A model generated the notes under the pieces. The model made no database searches and was not told the origin of the DNA. It saw only the letters and a program-made list of their open reading frames with translations. From NCBI GenBank assembly GCA_050331115.1, contig JBHJHD010000019.1, positions 62,001 to 126,000 on the forward strand: a DNA stretch of 64,000 bases, read 5' to 3'. How positions within the stretch are numbered: the stretch's first letter is position 1; each line of letters starts with the position of its first letter. This stretch comes from JBCCAG01 sp050331115 (GTDB taxonomy: Bacteria > Cyanobacteriota > Cyanobacteriia > CAKZMO01). Below are positions 1 to 8,483 of the stretch, piece by piece. Made by a program: the position numbers and the translations under genes.

Positions 1-13
1 TCAGCAAGATTTT

Positions 14-43
14 AGCCCAGCATTACTAAGCCCAGCATTACTA
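14..43. repeat. 15-bp direct tandem duplication
   Basis: Two identical adjacent copies of AGCCCAGCATTACTA (14-28 and 29-43) lie just upstream of the first gene. This is one of many period-15 duplications in the window. Confidence 0.9.
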
Positions 44-75
44 ATACACGAGCCGCGACATTGAGGTAAATTGAC

Positions 76-1416
76 ATGATAAAACATTACGCCCGCCTAA
101 TAGACGACATGCCGAAGCTAGGTCGGGGAGTAGCGATCGCCCTGCTGGCCCTAGCGGCCGCCTGTCAATCGGCGGAGGACGCCACCGATGCCAGCCCAGA
201 AGGCGGCAGTCAAGATTCAGCCAGTCAATCCGGGGCGGCGGCGGGTCCCCTAAAAATCGGCACCCTGCTGCCCATTACCGGTGATTTGGCCCAGTATGGC
301 GGCCCGATGGAGGACAGCGCCAATCTGCTGAGAGATACCGTAAACGCCTGCGGCGGCGTCCTGGGACAGTCTGTAGAGCTTATATCGGAGGACACTCAGA
401 CCGAGCCTTCGGCTGGCGCTTCGGCCATGAGCAAGCTGGTCGAGGCCGATCAGGTGGGGGGCGTGGTCGGCGCTGCCGCCAGCTCGATCTCCAGCGCTGC
501 CGTTGACATCGCCGTGCGCAACAGCGTTGTGCAGATTTCGCCGGCCAGCACCAGTCCTGTGTTTACCGAGCGGGCTAAGACCGGCGACTTCAATGGCTAC
601 TGGTTTCGCACCGCTCCCCCCGATACCTTCCAAGGCGACGCCCTAGCCCGGCTCGCCAGCGATCGCGGCTTTGACCGCGTGGCGGTGCTGGCCATCAACA
701 ACGACTACGGCAACGGCCTCGTAGCGTCCTTTTCGTCGGCGTTCGAGGCCCAGGGGGGCACCGTTGCCAATAGCGCCAACCCAACTCTCTACACCCCCGA
801 TGCCGCCACGTTCGACTCCGAGGTGAGTGAAGCCTTTAGCGGTTCCCCCGATGCCGTGCTTCTGGTGGCCTACCCTGAGACGGGCAGCTTGATCCTCAAG
901 TCCGCCTTTGAGCAGGGCCTGCTGGAGGGCGGTACCCAGGTCATGCTGACCGACGGCATGAAGGATGATGCGATCGCCGAGCTCGTCGGTAAAACCGCAT
1001 CAGGGGACTACATCATCAGCGGCGTCTTTGGCACCGCCCCCAGTTCTGAAGGTCCGGCGCTGGAGCGCTTCACCCAAATCTATCAGGATGCCTTTGACCG
1101 AGAGCCCAGCGTTTTTGACCCCAATACTTGGGATGCGGCGGCCCTGATCGCGCTCGCGGCAGAAGCGGCCCAGTCGACCGCCGGCCCCGATATTCAGACC
1201 AGCATTTCTGAGGTGGCCAACGCGCCGGGGCAGCCGGTGTCGGACGTCTGTGAGGGGCTAGCGCTGCTGCGCGACGGCGAGGACATTGACTACCAAGGCG
1301 CTAGCGGTGTCGTCGACCTCGATGAGCAGGGGGACGTGGTCGGCAGCTACGACGTCTGGAGTATTGATGAGGAGGGGGCGTTGGTGATTGAAGATACGGT
1401 CACCATTGGCGGATAG
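76..1416 (+). CDS. Branched-chain amino-acid-type ABC substrate-binding lipoprotein
   Basis: This 446-residue protein looks like the periplasmic ligand-binding part of a LivJ/UrtA-like ABC importer (type I fold, Peripla_BP_6). A hydrophobic stretch ends in a lipobox (LAAAC, Cys30), so it is probably a membrane-anchored lipoprotein. The mature part starts with a Ser/Gly/Ala-rich linker, then the family-typical run LKIGTLLPITGDLAQYG. A GAGG sequence lies about 9 nt before the ATG; a second ATG at 109 would shorten the signal region. No permease or ATPase gene adjoins it in the window, so it is an orphan binding protein or the end of an operon outside the window. The ligand (amino acid, urea or amide) cannot be told from sequence. 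Confidence 0.85.
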   Translation: MIKHYARLIDDMPKLGRGVAIALLALAAACQSAEDATDASPEGGSQDSASQSGAAAGPLKIGTLLPITGDLAQYGGPMEDSANLLRDTVNACGGVLGQSVELISEDTQTEPSAGASAMSKLVEADQVGGVVGAAASSISSAAVDIAVRNSVVQISPASTSPVFTERAKTGDFNGYWFRTAPPDTFQGDALARLASDRGFDRVAVLAINNDYGNGLVASFSSAFEAQGGTVANSANPTLYTPDAATFDSEVSEAFSGSPDAVLLVAYPETGSLILKSAFEQGLLEGGTQVMLTDGMKDDAIAELVGKTASGDYIISGVFGTAPSSEGPALERFTQIYQDAFDREPSVFDPNTWDAAALIALAAEAAQSTAGPDIQTSISEVANAPGQPVSDVCEGLALLRDGEDIDYQGASGVVDLDEQGDVVGSYDVWSIDEEGALVIEDTVTIGG

Positions 1417-1461
1417 CGCTCTAGCCAGGCTGCGCACGAGTCTAAGCTTAGGGGTCGAGGC

Positions 1462-3015
1462 TCAGGACTCTAGGCTCAGGGGCAGGGTGACCACAAAGCG
1501 GCTGCCTTGGTCAGGGGCAGACTGTACGGCGATGGTGCCACCGTGCTCTTCTACAATCCGCCGAGACAGGTAAAGCCCTAGACCGCTGCCGGCGCGGCGG
1601 TCTTTTGTTTGGCGAAACCGATCAAAAATCAGCTCTTGATCCTCCTCCGCAATGCCCGGACCGGTGTCTGCTATCTCAAGCAGGAGATTCCCATCAGGCC
1701 GCCGCAGGTGCACCGTCACCTGTCCCGCATCGGTAAACTTGATTGCGTTGCTAATCAAGTTCACAATCACCCGGCGAATTTCGAGGCGATCGCCCCGCAT
1801 CATGACTTTGACGGAGCCCGCCGCCTCGCCACAGGGAGACTCAAAGCTGAGGCCGAGCTGCTTTTCCACTGCTAGGGGCAGCAGCTCTTTGATGATCTCC
1901 TCAACCATCGTTGACACGTTGAACAGCGAAAAAGTTAGCGTCTTCCGCCCGGCCTCGTAGCGGTAGACCTCTAGCAGGGTATTGACCATGCTCAGCAAGT
2001 TCTGATTGCTGCTAATCATCACGTCTAGGGCCTGGTCAAGATCGATGGACACTGGCCCGAACGTGCCCTGATTGATCAAGGTCAGCATTCGATCCGCCGC
2101 TACCAGCGGGGTGCGCAGATCATGGGTCAGCCTGGAGACGAAGTCCTCCCGCTGGGAGGCGATGTGGTCTCGCTCATCGATGGTTTTGCGCAGCAGCTCA
2201 TTTTGCTCGGCTAGCCGCTCCTCAACCCGCTTGCGCTCGGTGATGTCGATGACCACCCCTGCCATACGAATGGGCTGATGCTGCGCATCCCGCTGGGCCT
2301 TCGCCCGAACAATACAGTAGCGGTGGTCACTCGTCGCCCGCCGCTGCAGCCGCAGCTCTAGGTCGAAGGGGGTGCTGCGCTCTAGGTGGGCCGCAATCGA
2401 TCGCTGAAAGCGTTCGCGATCGCCGGCGTAGATCAGATCACAGAATTCTTCAAACGACCCTTCGAATTCCTGTCGGGACAGTCCTGCAATTTGGAACAGG
2501 CGCTCGTTAAAGTAGATGCGGTTACGAACCAGATCCCAGTCCCAAATACCGTCGTTTGCCCCCTCTAAAACAAAACGATAGCGCTCCTCGCTCTGACGCA
2601 GCCGTCGATTGGCAAATACGGCTTCCACCTCAGCGCGGTGGAGCCGAATGACGTTGTGTAAGATCTGCGACAGCGTCTTAGCCGAAAGCCGATCCTTTGA
2701 AAGATAGTCCGACGCCCCTGCCTTCATCAGCTCAACCGCAATTTGGTCATCCCCTTGGCCCGTCAAAATGACGAGGGGCGTAGCGACACCCGCATTGCGC
2801 AGATCTTGAACTAGGGTCATACCGTCCTTATCGGGAAGTCGGTAATCGATGAAAATGCAGTCGTATACGGCCTCCTGCATCGCTAGCACGGCGGTCGCGT
2901 AGTCCTGGGCTTCCTGCAAGCTTGACAATACGTTGGCCTGCCGCAGGGCGCGCCGCAGGGTCATGCGGTCTACTTCGTCGTCATCTACGACTAGAATTCT
3001 CAGTTGCTCTTCCAT
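1462..3015 (-). CDS. Hybrid sensor histidine kinase (receiver-PAS-HisKA-HATPase)
   Basis: The 517-residue protein has no membrane segment and is likely cytosolic. An intact receiver domain covers about residues 5-120, with the acidic DDDE cluster, the phosphoacceptor Asp in FIDYRLP and the conserved Lys in YLSKD. A PAS/PAC sensor domain follows (about 140-262), then a HisKA domain with the phosphoacceptor motif THDLRTPL and a HATPase with N box (NLISNAIKF), G1 (DTGPGIAEED) and G2 (GSGLGLYLS). An N-terminal receiver fused to a kinase usually means the protein takes part in a multistep phosphorelay. It is the last gene of a reverse-strand set of three two-component genes. The signal sensed is unknown. 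Confidence 0.9.
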   Translation of the reverse strand: MEEQLRILVVDDDEVDRMTLRRALRQANVLSSLQEAQDYATAVLAMQEAVYDCIFIDYRLPDKDGMTLVQDLRNAGVATPLVILTGQGDDQIAVELMKAGASDYLSKDRLSAKTLSQILHNVIRLHRAEVEAVFANRRLRQSEERYRFVLEGANDGIWDWDLVRNRIYFNERLFQIAGLSRQEFEGSFEEFCDLIYAGDRERFQRSIAAHLERSTPFDLELRLQRRATSDHRYCIVRAKAQRDAQHQPIRMAGVVIDITERKRVEERLAEQNELLRKTIDERDHIASQREDFVSRLTHDLRTPLVAADRMLTLINQGTFGPVSIDLDQALDVMISSNQNLLSMVNTLLEVYRYEAGRKTLTFSLFNVSTMVEEIIKELLPLAVEKQLGLSFESPCGEAAGSVKVMMRGDRLEIRRVIVNLISNAIKFTDAGQVTVHLRRPDGNLLLEIADTGPGIAEEDQELIFDRFRQTKDRRAGSGLGLYLSRRIVEEHGGTIAVQSAPDQGSRFVVTLPLSLES

Positions 3016-3084
3016 AAATCAGCATTAGTACAGCAGACAGACGATTCAAGGATGACGCTCTAAGTGACGCTTCGAGGGCCCCTA

Positions 3085-3579
3085 TTACGGCATCTCGTTG
3101 ACGTTCCAATACTGATCTAAGATGGCCAATGCCTCTACAAAATCAGTAAAGGGGACCGATTTGAGGATGTAGCCCGCAACATGGAAGTCGTAAGCGCTAA
3201 CTAAATCTTGGTCGTCGTCTGAGGTGGTCATCACCACAACCGGAATGTTGCACAGCAGCGGGTCAGCCCGCAGAGTCTCAAGAAATTCGATCCCTCCCAT
3301 CTTAGGCATATTGAGATCTAAAAATACAATTCGGCGCTGCTGTGGGATCACGGGTAAGCCGCTGTCATCCTGCTGCCGAAGTAGATAGAGCGCCTGCTGC
3401 CCATCCCCGGCCACGTAAACGGGGTGATCTAAACCATTCCGCTTCAGCGCTCGCTTTACTTTCATGACGTCCACCTCGTCATCTTCAACGAGCAAAATGT
3501 GAAGCGCTCTATCCGTTCCCTCGTCTGTACCTAACACAAGGCTTGCCTCGGCATTACCATACTTGCTGATTGGCAGCAC
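3085..3579 (-). CDS. Rcp1-like single-domain response regulator
   Basis: The protein is a stand-alone CheY-like receiver without an output domain. It has the acidic pocket VEDDE, the phosphoacceptor Asp in FLDLNMPKMGG, the T/S switch in MTTSDDD and the Lys in YILKS. The long insertion before the Asp and the C-terminal extension are typical of cyanobacterial Rcp1-type partners of phytochrome-like kinases. The start is uncertain: 3579 is GTG, and another in-frame GTG lies at 3537, closer to the conserved domain. It lies between two histidine kinases, so it is likely a phosphotransfer intermediate for one or both. Confidence 0.85.
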   Translation of the reverse strand: MLPISKYGNAEASLVLGTDEGTDRALHILLVEDDEVDVMKVKRALKRNGLDHPVYVAGDGQQALYLLRQQDDSGLPVIPQQRRIVFLDLNMPKMGGIEFLETLRADPLLCNIPVVVMTTSDDDQDLVSAYDFHVAGYILKSVPFTDFVEALAILDQYWNVNEMP

Positions 3580-3716
3580 AGCCTATTTACCGTGCTGCTA
3601 AAGCATAACTTTCTTAATTTTAGAGACCTTCGCCACTGCTGCCCTCCATAGGGGGACATATAAACGCACTGCGCGGGACGGGCGACCTCAATGAATTTAC
3701 CTGTTGTCAGCCGCCG

Positions 3717-5465
3717 TCATCCCTTAGGCCAGGTAAATCGAAACATAGCGCCACAGCCAATATCGGATTCTACAGTAATCCTTCCGCCTTCAGACTCTAC
3801 GATCTTTTTGGCAATTGAGAGCCCTACGCCGGTGTTTTCCGTTTTGTCTCTAGGTTCAAGGACCTGAAATATAGTGAAAATTTTGCTTTGATGCTCAGGG
3901 GCAATGCCGGGCCCATCATCTATAATCAGGAACTCGTAGAAGTCGACAGCGTCGCTGACTACGATTTCTACACGCCCTTTCCCTTCCTTATGATGTTTGA
4001 TAGCGTTGCCAATTAGGTTGGAGAAAGTCTGATGTAGAAGTAGCCGTCTGGCCCTAAAAACAGGCATGTTGTCCCCAATCACAATGGTAAAGTTTTTGGG
4101 AGGGGACAGTAGATCAATGACATCTTTAAGCACTGCCGTCGTTGACACCATCTCAACGTCAATTTGAAGGCGGCCTACCCGCGAGTACTGAAGCAAGCCG
4201 TCGAGCAAGTTTTCGATCCGGCCTACCCGCTTTCGCAGCAGGCTCATCTCATAGGAGGTGCTGGGCTGCATGTGCTCCTGAAGCTCTTCCTCGATCCATT
4301 CCGATAGATTGGCGATCGCCCGCAGAGGGGCTTTGAGATCGTGGGAGGCGACGTAGGCGAATTCGTTGAGCTCTCGGTTGCGCTCAGCGAGCTCGTCATT
4401 GGTCTTAGCCAGTACAGTAGTGAGGCAGGCCATTTCGTTGGCGTGGGTCCGCAGCGATCGCTCAGACCGCTTACGCTCGGTAGCCATCGCTAGAGTATTG
4501 GCGATCGCCTGCAAAAACATCGCGTCTTCTTGAGTAAATCGATCGGTTTTCCGGCTTGCGGCGCTTACAAGCCCAAGGGGCTGCCGACCCGCTCCCGAGA
4601 TAAGCACGCTGATGAGGCTATTGACTGCCGTAGGATAGAGCAGATTTGAGGACGTCAAGCGGTCGTCAGCATTGATATCTTGAACAATAATCGGCCGGTC
4701 GGACAGCAGCGTCAGACCCGACTGAGAGTCGGTGTTCACCCCAGTTGTGATCTGATTCACGGCGGCTGCGGGCCACCCTTTGGCGGCCCGCAGCACAAAC
4801 CCAGCCCGGTAGGAGACGAGCTCAAAGATTTCGCAATACTCCACGTCGAACACCTGGGCAATCTGAGCGACGGTGTGCTTAAACAGCAGGCCGATCTCTA
4901 TACCCGCAAGGGCTTGACGCGTGAGGTCAACAATAATCTCCTGACGCGACAGGCGAGACTCAAGCGCGGAATAGCGCTGCGTATCGCTTCCGTGAGAAAC
5001 AGCGCCGCCTAATTTCTCATCTGGTTTACCGCTGCTTAGGGCCCGATCGCTCAATTTATGGCCTGGCTTACTGCTCAATGAATTTGCGGCCGAGCCAGCG
5101 GCGCGATCGCCAAGGGCCTTACTGATACTCGCCACCAACTCATCAATCTGGTCCTTAATCACATAGTCAGACGCGCCCTGCTGCACTGCGTTGACAGCTT
5201 CCCTAACATCCGGTTTAGGGGATAGTAAAATTATTGGAACTGCCGGATAGTACTGCTGAATATGCTGGACTGCCGAGCCGTTGCTAGTCGGAACGAGGCG
5301 GCTATTCATCAGAATCAGATCTGGAGTATGGCGGCTTAGCTCGCGCAGAAGACCTACGTAAGTTGCGGCCTGATTGAGCTCAGAATCAATGCCACTCCTA
5401 TTCAAGCCGGCTCTAATTTCCCCAATATCGGCTAGGTTACTTTCGAGTAATAAAATACTCACCAT
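3717..5465 (-). CDS. Histidine kinase with degenerate receiver and GAF domain
   Basis: The 582-residue protein has a receiver-like N-terminus (1-120), a GAF domain (about 185-340), a short coiled coil, and a phytochrome-type kinase core with phosphoacceptor motif ASHDLKAPLRAI, N box (LIGNAIKHH), G1 (DDGPGIAPEH) and G2 (GVGLSIAKK). The receiver is abnormal. The usual phosphoacceptor Asp is Asn54 (LILMNSRLV), and the N-terminal acidic pair is replaced (LLLESN), although the Lys (YVIKD, 104) remains. It is therefore predicted to be a pseudo-receiver that cannot be phosphorylated normally. The kinase type matches the Rcp1-like regulator encoded next to it. The GAF domain lacks an obvious bilin-binding Cys motif, so the input is unknown. 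Confidence 0.88.
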   Translation of the reverse strand: MVSILLLESNLADIGEIRAGLNRSGIDSELNQAATYVGLLRELSRHTPDLILMNSRLVPTSNGSAVQHIQQYYPAVPIILLSPKPDVREAVNAVQQGASDYVIKDQIDELVASISKALGDRAAGSAANSLSSKPGHKLSDRALSSGKPDEKLGGAVSHGSDTQRYSALESRLSRQEIIVDLTRQALAGIEIGLLFKHTVAQIAQVFDVEYCEIFELVSYRAGFVLRAAKGWPAAAVNQITTGVNTDSQSGLTLLSDRPIIVQDINADDRLTSSNLLYPTAVNSLISVLISGAGRQPLGLVSAASRKTDRFTQEDAMFLQAIANTLAMATERKRSERSLRTHANEMACLTTVLAKTNDELAERNRELNEFAYVASHDLKAPLRAIANLSEWIEEELQEHMQPSTSYEMSLLRKRVGRIENLLDGLLQYSRVGRLQIDVEMVSTTAVLKDVIDLLSPPKNFTIVIGDNMPVFRARRLLLHQTFSNLIGNAIKHHKEGKGRVEIVVSDAVDFYEFLIIDDGPGIAPEHQSKIFTIFQVLEPRDKTENTGVGLSIAKKIVESEGGRITVESDIGCGAMFRFTWPKG

Positions 5466-6032
5466 ATCAGTTAGCTTTGCGGTCCTAGCTCAATCAATCT
5501 AAATAGTCCTCAAACCTGGATGGCCCTCAAAAATGACGTTAGACAGCATTGGCGGTACTGCACGACCCGACCCAATAACGCCTAGGCCCCTGCGTCTCAC
5601 TTCAGAGAGCGTCCCCTAATTAAAAACGGACGCGGCAGCAGCTTATCCGTAAAGATTTAGCCTTCTTTAACCGCTACTGTGCGCCACGCCGCGGCTTTTT
5701 GTTAGACAGAGCTGGCTTAGTCAGTGAATTGCATATGAGTGAATTGCATATAGTCAATAATAAGGGCGCTAGCTCTGAAAACAAATGAGCCGTTGTACAG
5801 AGAAATAGGCTCATCCTAAGGGCCCATGGTTCCGAAGGCTGACGCTGGGGCGCATCTTTGGCCGCTTAAGCTGAGAAGTATGCGTAGCGTCCCCGCCGAC
5901 TTCAAAATCAGGTTTGGACAGCCTAGCCCCCGCTAGGTCAAGTGTATTTCCATCGATAGATGCCTTGCTGTTGAAAAAGCAGTTAGCTTTAAGGCTATAT
6001 ATGCAGAACCTAAAGCGATGGTTTGTAACGCT
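5466..6032. other. Intergenic region between divergent two-component genes
   Basis: About 570 bp separate the reverse-strand kinase from the forward NarL-type regulator, so both promoters probably lie here. A short ORF on the reverse strand (5811-6068) looks non-coding. A 15-bp duplication sits at 5723-5752. No clear terminator or RNA gene was seen. Confidence 0.5.
5723..5752. repeat. 15-bp direct tandem duplication
   Basis: AGTGAATTGCATAT(G/A) occurs twice in direct contact (5723-5737, 5738-5752) with one mismatch at the last base. It lies in the spacer between divergent signalling genes, so it could also double a regulator site. Confidence 0.85.
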
Positions 6033-6767
6033 ATGCACAAAATTAGCGTCGTGCTCATTGAGGATCACGATCTAACGCGAATTGGTCTACAGTCGGCTCT
6101 ACATCAGCAGAGCAATATAGAGGTTATTGGAGAGGCAAGGACCGGCGCTCAAGGTCTAGAGATTCTTCAGCAGATGGAGCCCGACGTTGCCATTGTCGAT
6201 ATTGGGCTGCCGAACATCGATGGGATCGAGGTGACGCGGCGATTTAAGCAGAGTCAGAGCCAGGCGTCAGCCAACGGAAGCGGGCAGACTCGGGTTTTGA
6301 TGCTGACCATGCACGACGGAGAAGAAGAGGTCTTGGCTGCGTTTGCTGCTGGGGCGGACTCCTACAGCATTAAGGACGCCAGCATCGAAAAGCTGATTGA
6401 GGCCATCAAAGTTACCCACTCTGGAGAAAACTGGATCGACCCGTCAATTGCGCGAATTGTGCTTCGTCAGGCCCAGCAGGATCAGCTTGGGGCAGCTTTC
6501 GAGGAGAGCGAAGGCACCCGGACAACGAGCATATCTGCCCTAGCGCCAGAGTACGAGCAGGTCATGAAAACCTGCGCGTTAACGGAGCGAGAGCTAGAGG
6601 TGCTGGAGCTGATCGTTGCCGGCTGCAGCAATGCCGACATCGCTAAAGAGCTTTACGTCACGGTTGGTACCGTCAAAACTCACGTGCGCAGCATCTTGAA
6701 CAAGCTGTGCGTGGGCGATCGCACGCAGGCCGCTGTCAGAGCCTTGCGTGCGGGCCTAATTCGTTAA
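6033..6767 (+). CDS. NarL/FixJ-family response regulator
   Basis: This is a transcription regulator with an N-terminal receiver (acidic pocket IEDHD, phosphoacceptor Asp in VDIGLPNIDG, Lys in YSIKD) and a C-terminal LuxR-type helix-turn-helix (LTERELEVLELI...GTVKTHVRSIL). The two are joined by a linker of about 50 residues. The receiver consensus begins immediately after the ATG at 6033; an in-frame ATG at 6018 would add five residues and neither has a clear Shine-Dalgarno. The cognate kinase may be in the reverse-strand cluster just upstream. Only 14 bp separate it from the pseudouridine synthase gene, suggesting co-transcription. Confidence 0.9.
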   Translation: MHKISVVLIEDHDLTRIGLQSALHQQSNIEVIGEARTGAQGLEILQQMEPDVAIVDIGLPNIDGIEVTRRFKQSQSQASANGSGQTRVLMLTMHDGEEEVLAAFAAGADSYSIKDASIEKLIEAIKVTHSGENWIDPSIARIVLRQAQQDQLGAAFEESEGTRTTSISALAPEYEQVMKTCALTERELEVLELIVAGCSNADIAKELYVTVGTVKTHVRSILNKLCVGDRTQAAVRALRAGLIR

Positions 6768-6781
6768 AGGGGGGGTAGCTC

Positions 6782-8446
6782 GTGCAGGAGGCTGTGCAGC
6801 ACAGGCTGCTTAGCCTGGCTCGATTTGGCGTTTGCGATCGCGCTGACGACGAGTCTGGGTCTCGGGTGACCTATCAGTACAAGGGAACCTGCCCGCGCAC
6901 CGGAGCCGCTCTCAGCCTGCCGCGTACGGTTCTGGCTGAGGCTGTTGCTCAGGGTTTGAGCCACCAGCTCGCTGAGGAAGACGCGATTCGCAGCAAGATG
7001 TACGGCATTTTGCTGGTCGATACCCCAGCGGGCTGTCGGGTCCTCAAGGCGTTTTCAGGGCGGCCCCACGGGCGCTTTGACCCAAGCTGGGTGCCGGCTG
7101 TTCCTCAGAATGACCAGCTAGTTCTGTCCGAGCTGCAGGCGATCGCTGAGCTAGAGGCGATTCGGCAAAAGCTCTGGGCGCTCGCTCAGCTTCCGGACCG
7201 AGAGGAGCACCGCCTTCGGGCGCAGGACTTTGCGGGCCGGCTGGCCCGTCTAGCTGAACGACATCGGCAGCAAAAAGAGCGCCGCAGGCAGCGACGGCAG
7301 CAGATGGAGCAACAGCTTGCTGGCCCCTTTAGCGGTGACCGCAGCGACCTCGCCAACGCCCTCACCGACTTAGACGACGAGAGTCGCCGTGATGGCATCG
7401 AGCGGCGGCAGCTAAAGCGAGAGCGCGATCGCCTCCTGAAGCCGCTCAAACAAACGATTGAGTCTGCTGACGCCGAAGCTCAAGCGCTAAAGCACAGGCG
7501 CAGGTGGCTTTCCCGCCAGCTCCAGGCGCAGATGCATGCGGCCCATACCTTAACCAATTTCGCGGGTGAGCGACTGGCGCTTTCAGATATCGTATCGGGC
7601 CAGAGGATACCGACTGGAACCGGGGACTGCTGCGCCCCTAAGCTGCTGCACTACGCGGCAGCCCATGGACTGAAACCAATGGCGATGGCAGAATTTTGGT
7701 GGGGCGATCCATCCGCCGACGGCAGCCGGATTTCCAGAACGTTCTACGGCGCTTGCGCGGAGCGCTGTCAGCCCATTATGGGGTTCCTTCTGTCTGGAAT
7801 GCCTGCCGCTGAGCCGGCTGCCCCACAGCATCAGATCCACGTGCTCTATGAAGACAGGTGGCTGGTCGCGGTCCACAAGCCGGCTGGCCTGCTGTCGACT
7901 CCCGGACGGGCCGTGCTCAACCCCAACAACGCCGCGAGTCAGGTAAGAGATGCCGTCGCAGCCCCGGTCTATGGCGTCCATCGGCTAGACCAAGGCACCT
8001 CTGGCGTGCTCTTGTTCGCGCGATCGCCCCAGATGCACCGGCAAATCAGCGATCAGTTTCGGCAGCGGCGGGTGGAAAAGCGCTATGAAGCCCTGGTGAC
8101 GGCGCCCGTGATGGCGGACCAGGGGTCCATTCACCTCCCCATAGGCCGCTACCAGGACCACCGCCCTAAGCGCCGCGTTGATAGGGCGGGGAAGCCCAGC
8201 CACACGCAGTTTGCGGTCCTACAGCGTGGCGATGTCACGCGTTTGGACCTCACGCCGACGACGGGCCGCACCCATCAGCTCAGGGTGCACCTGGCCGCTC
8301 CAGAGGGTTTAGGCGCGCCAATCCTGGGCGATCGCCTCTATGGCGGAGCGCCCAGCAGCCGGCTTCATCTCCACGCCCGGGAGCTGACGGTATGGCATCC
8401 AGAATTGAACAAGACGCTTTGCGTCACTGCTGAGACGCCTTTTTAA
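6782..8446 (+). CDS. RluA-family pseudouridine synthase with long N-terminal extension
   Basis: The C-terminal 210 residues are a RluA/RsuA-type RNA pseudouridine synthase. They include the catalytic-Asp motif HRLDQGTSGVLLFA, the conserved VEKRYEALV and the GRTHQLRVH motif. About 330 residues precede this domain and include a charged, likely coiled-coil stretch (about 125-260, rich in Arg, Gln and Glu). A similar extension occurs in other cyanobacterial homologues, as far as I recall. The start is GTG, preceded by a G-rich run (AAAGGGGGGG) that can pair with 16S rRNA. The target uridine (rRNA or tRNA) is not predictable. It follows the NarL-type regulator by 14 bp. Confidence 0.85.
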   Translation: MQEAVQHRLLSLARFGVCDRADDESGSRVTYQYKGTCPRTGAALSLPRTVLAEAVAQGLSHQLAEEDAIRSKMYGILLVDTPAGCRVLKAFSGRPHGRFDPSWVPAVPQNDQLVLSELQAIAELEAIRQKLWALAQLPDREEHRLRAQDFAGRLARLAERHRQQKERRRQRRQQMEQQLAGPFSGDRSDLANALTDLDDESRRDGIERRQLKRERDRLLKPLKQTIESADAEAQALKHRRRWLSRQLQAQMHAAHTLTNFAGERLALSDIVSGQRIPTGTGDCCAPKLLHYAAAHGLKPMAMAEFWWGDPSADGSRISRTFYGACAERCQPIMGFLLSGMPAAEPAAPQHQIHVLYEDRWLVAVHKPAGLLSTPGRAVLNPNNAASQVRDAVAAPVYGVHRLDQGTSGVLLFARSPQMHRQISDQFRQRRVEKRYEALVTAPVMADQGSIHLPIGRYQDHRPKRRVDRAGKPSHTQFAVLQRGDVTRLDLTPTTGRTHQLRVHLAAPEGLGAPILGDRLYGGAPSSRLHLHARELTVWHPELNKTLCVTAETPF

Positions 8447-8470
8447 GGGACAGAGCGGTGCCCCGTCCCT
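8446..8470. terminator. Hairpin between convergent genes
   Basis: AGGGAC and GTCCCT form a stem around a 13-nt spacer, directly at the stop codon of the pseudouridine synthase and just beyond the 3' end of ndhH on the other strand. It lacks a strong T-tract. It may be a weak bidirectional terminator, or a dispersed repeat related to the palindrome at 30444-30471. Confidence 0.4.
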
Positions 8471-8483
8471 ACCGCGATGCGGT

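Noticed and set aside
5811..6068. 85-codon reverse frame between signalling genes
   Set aside because: It overlaps the start of the NarL-type gene, lacks a start signal and resembles no protein.
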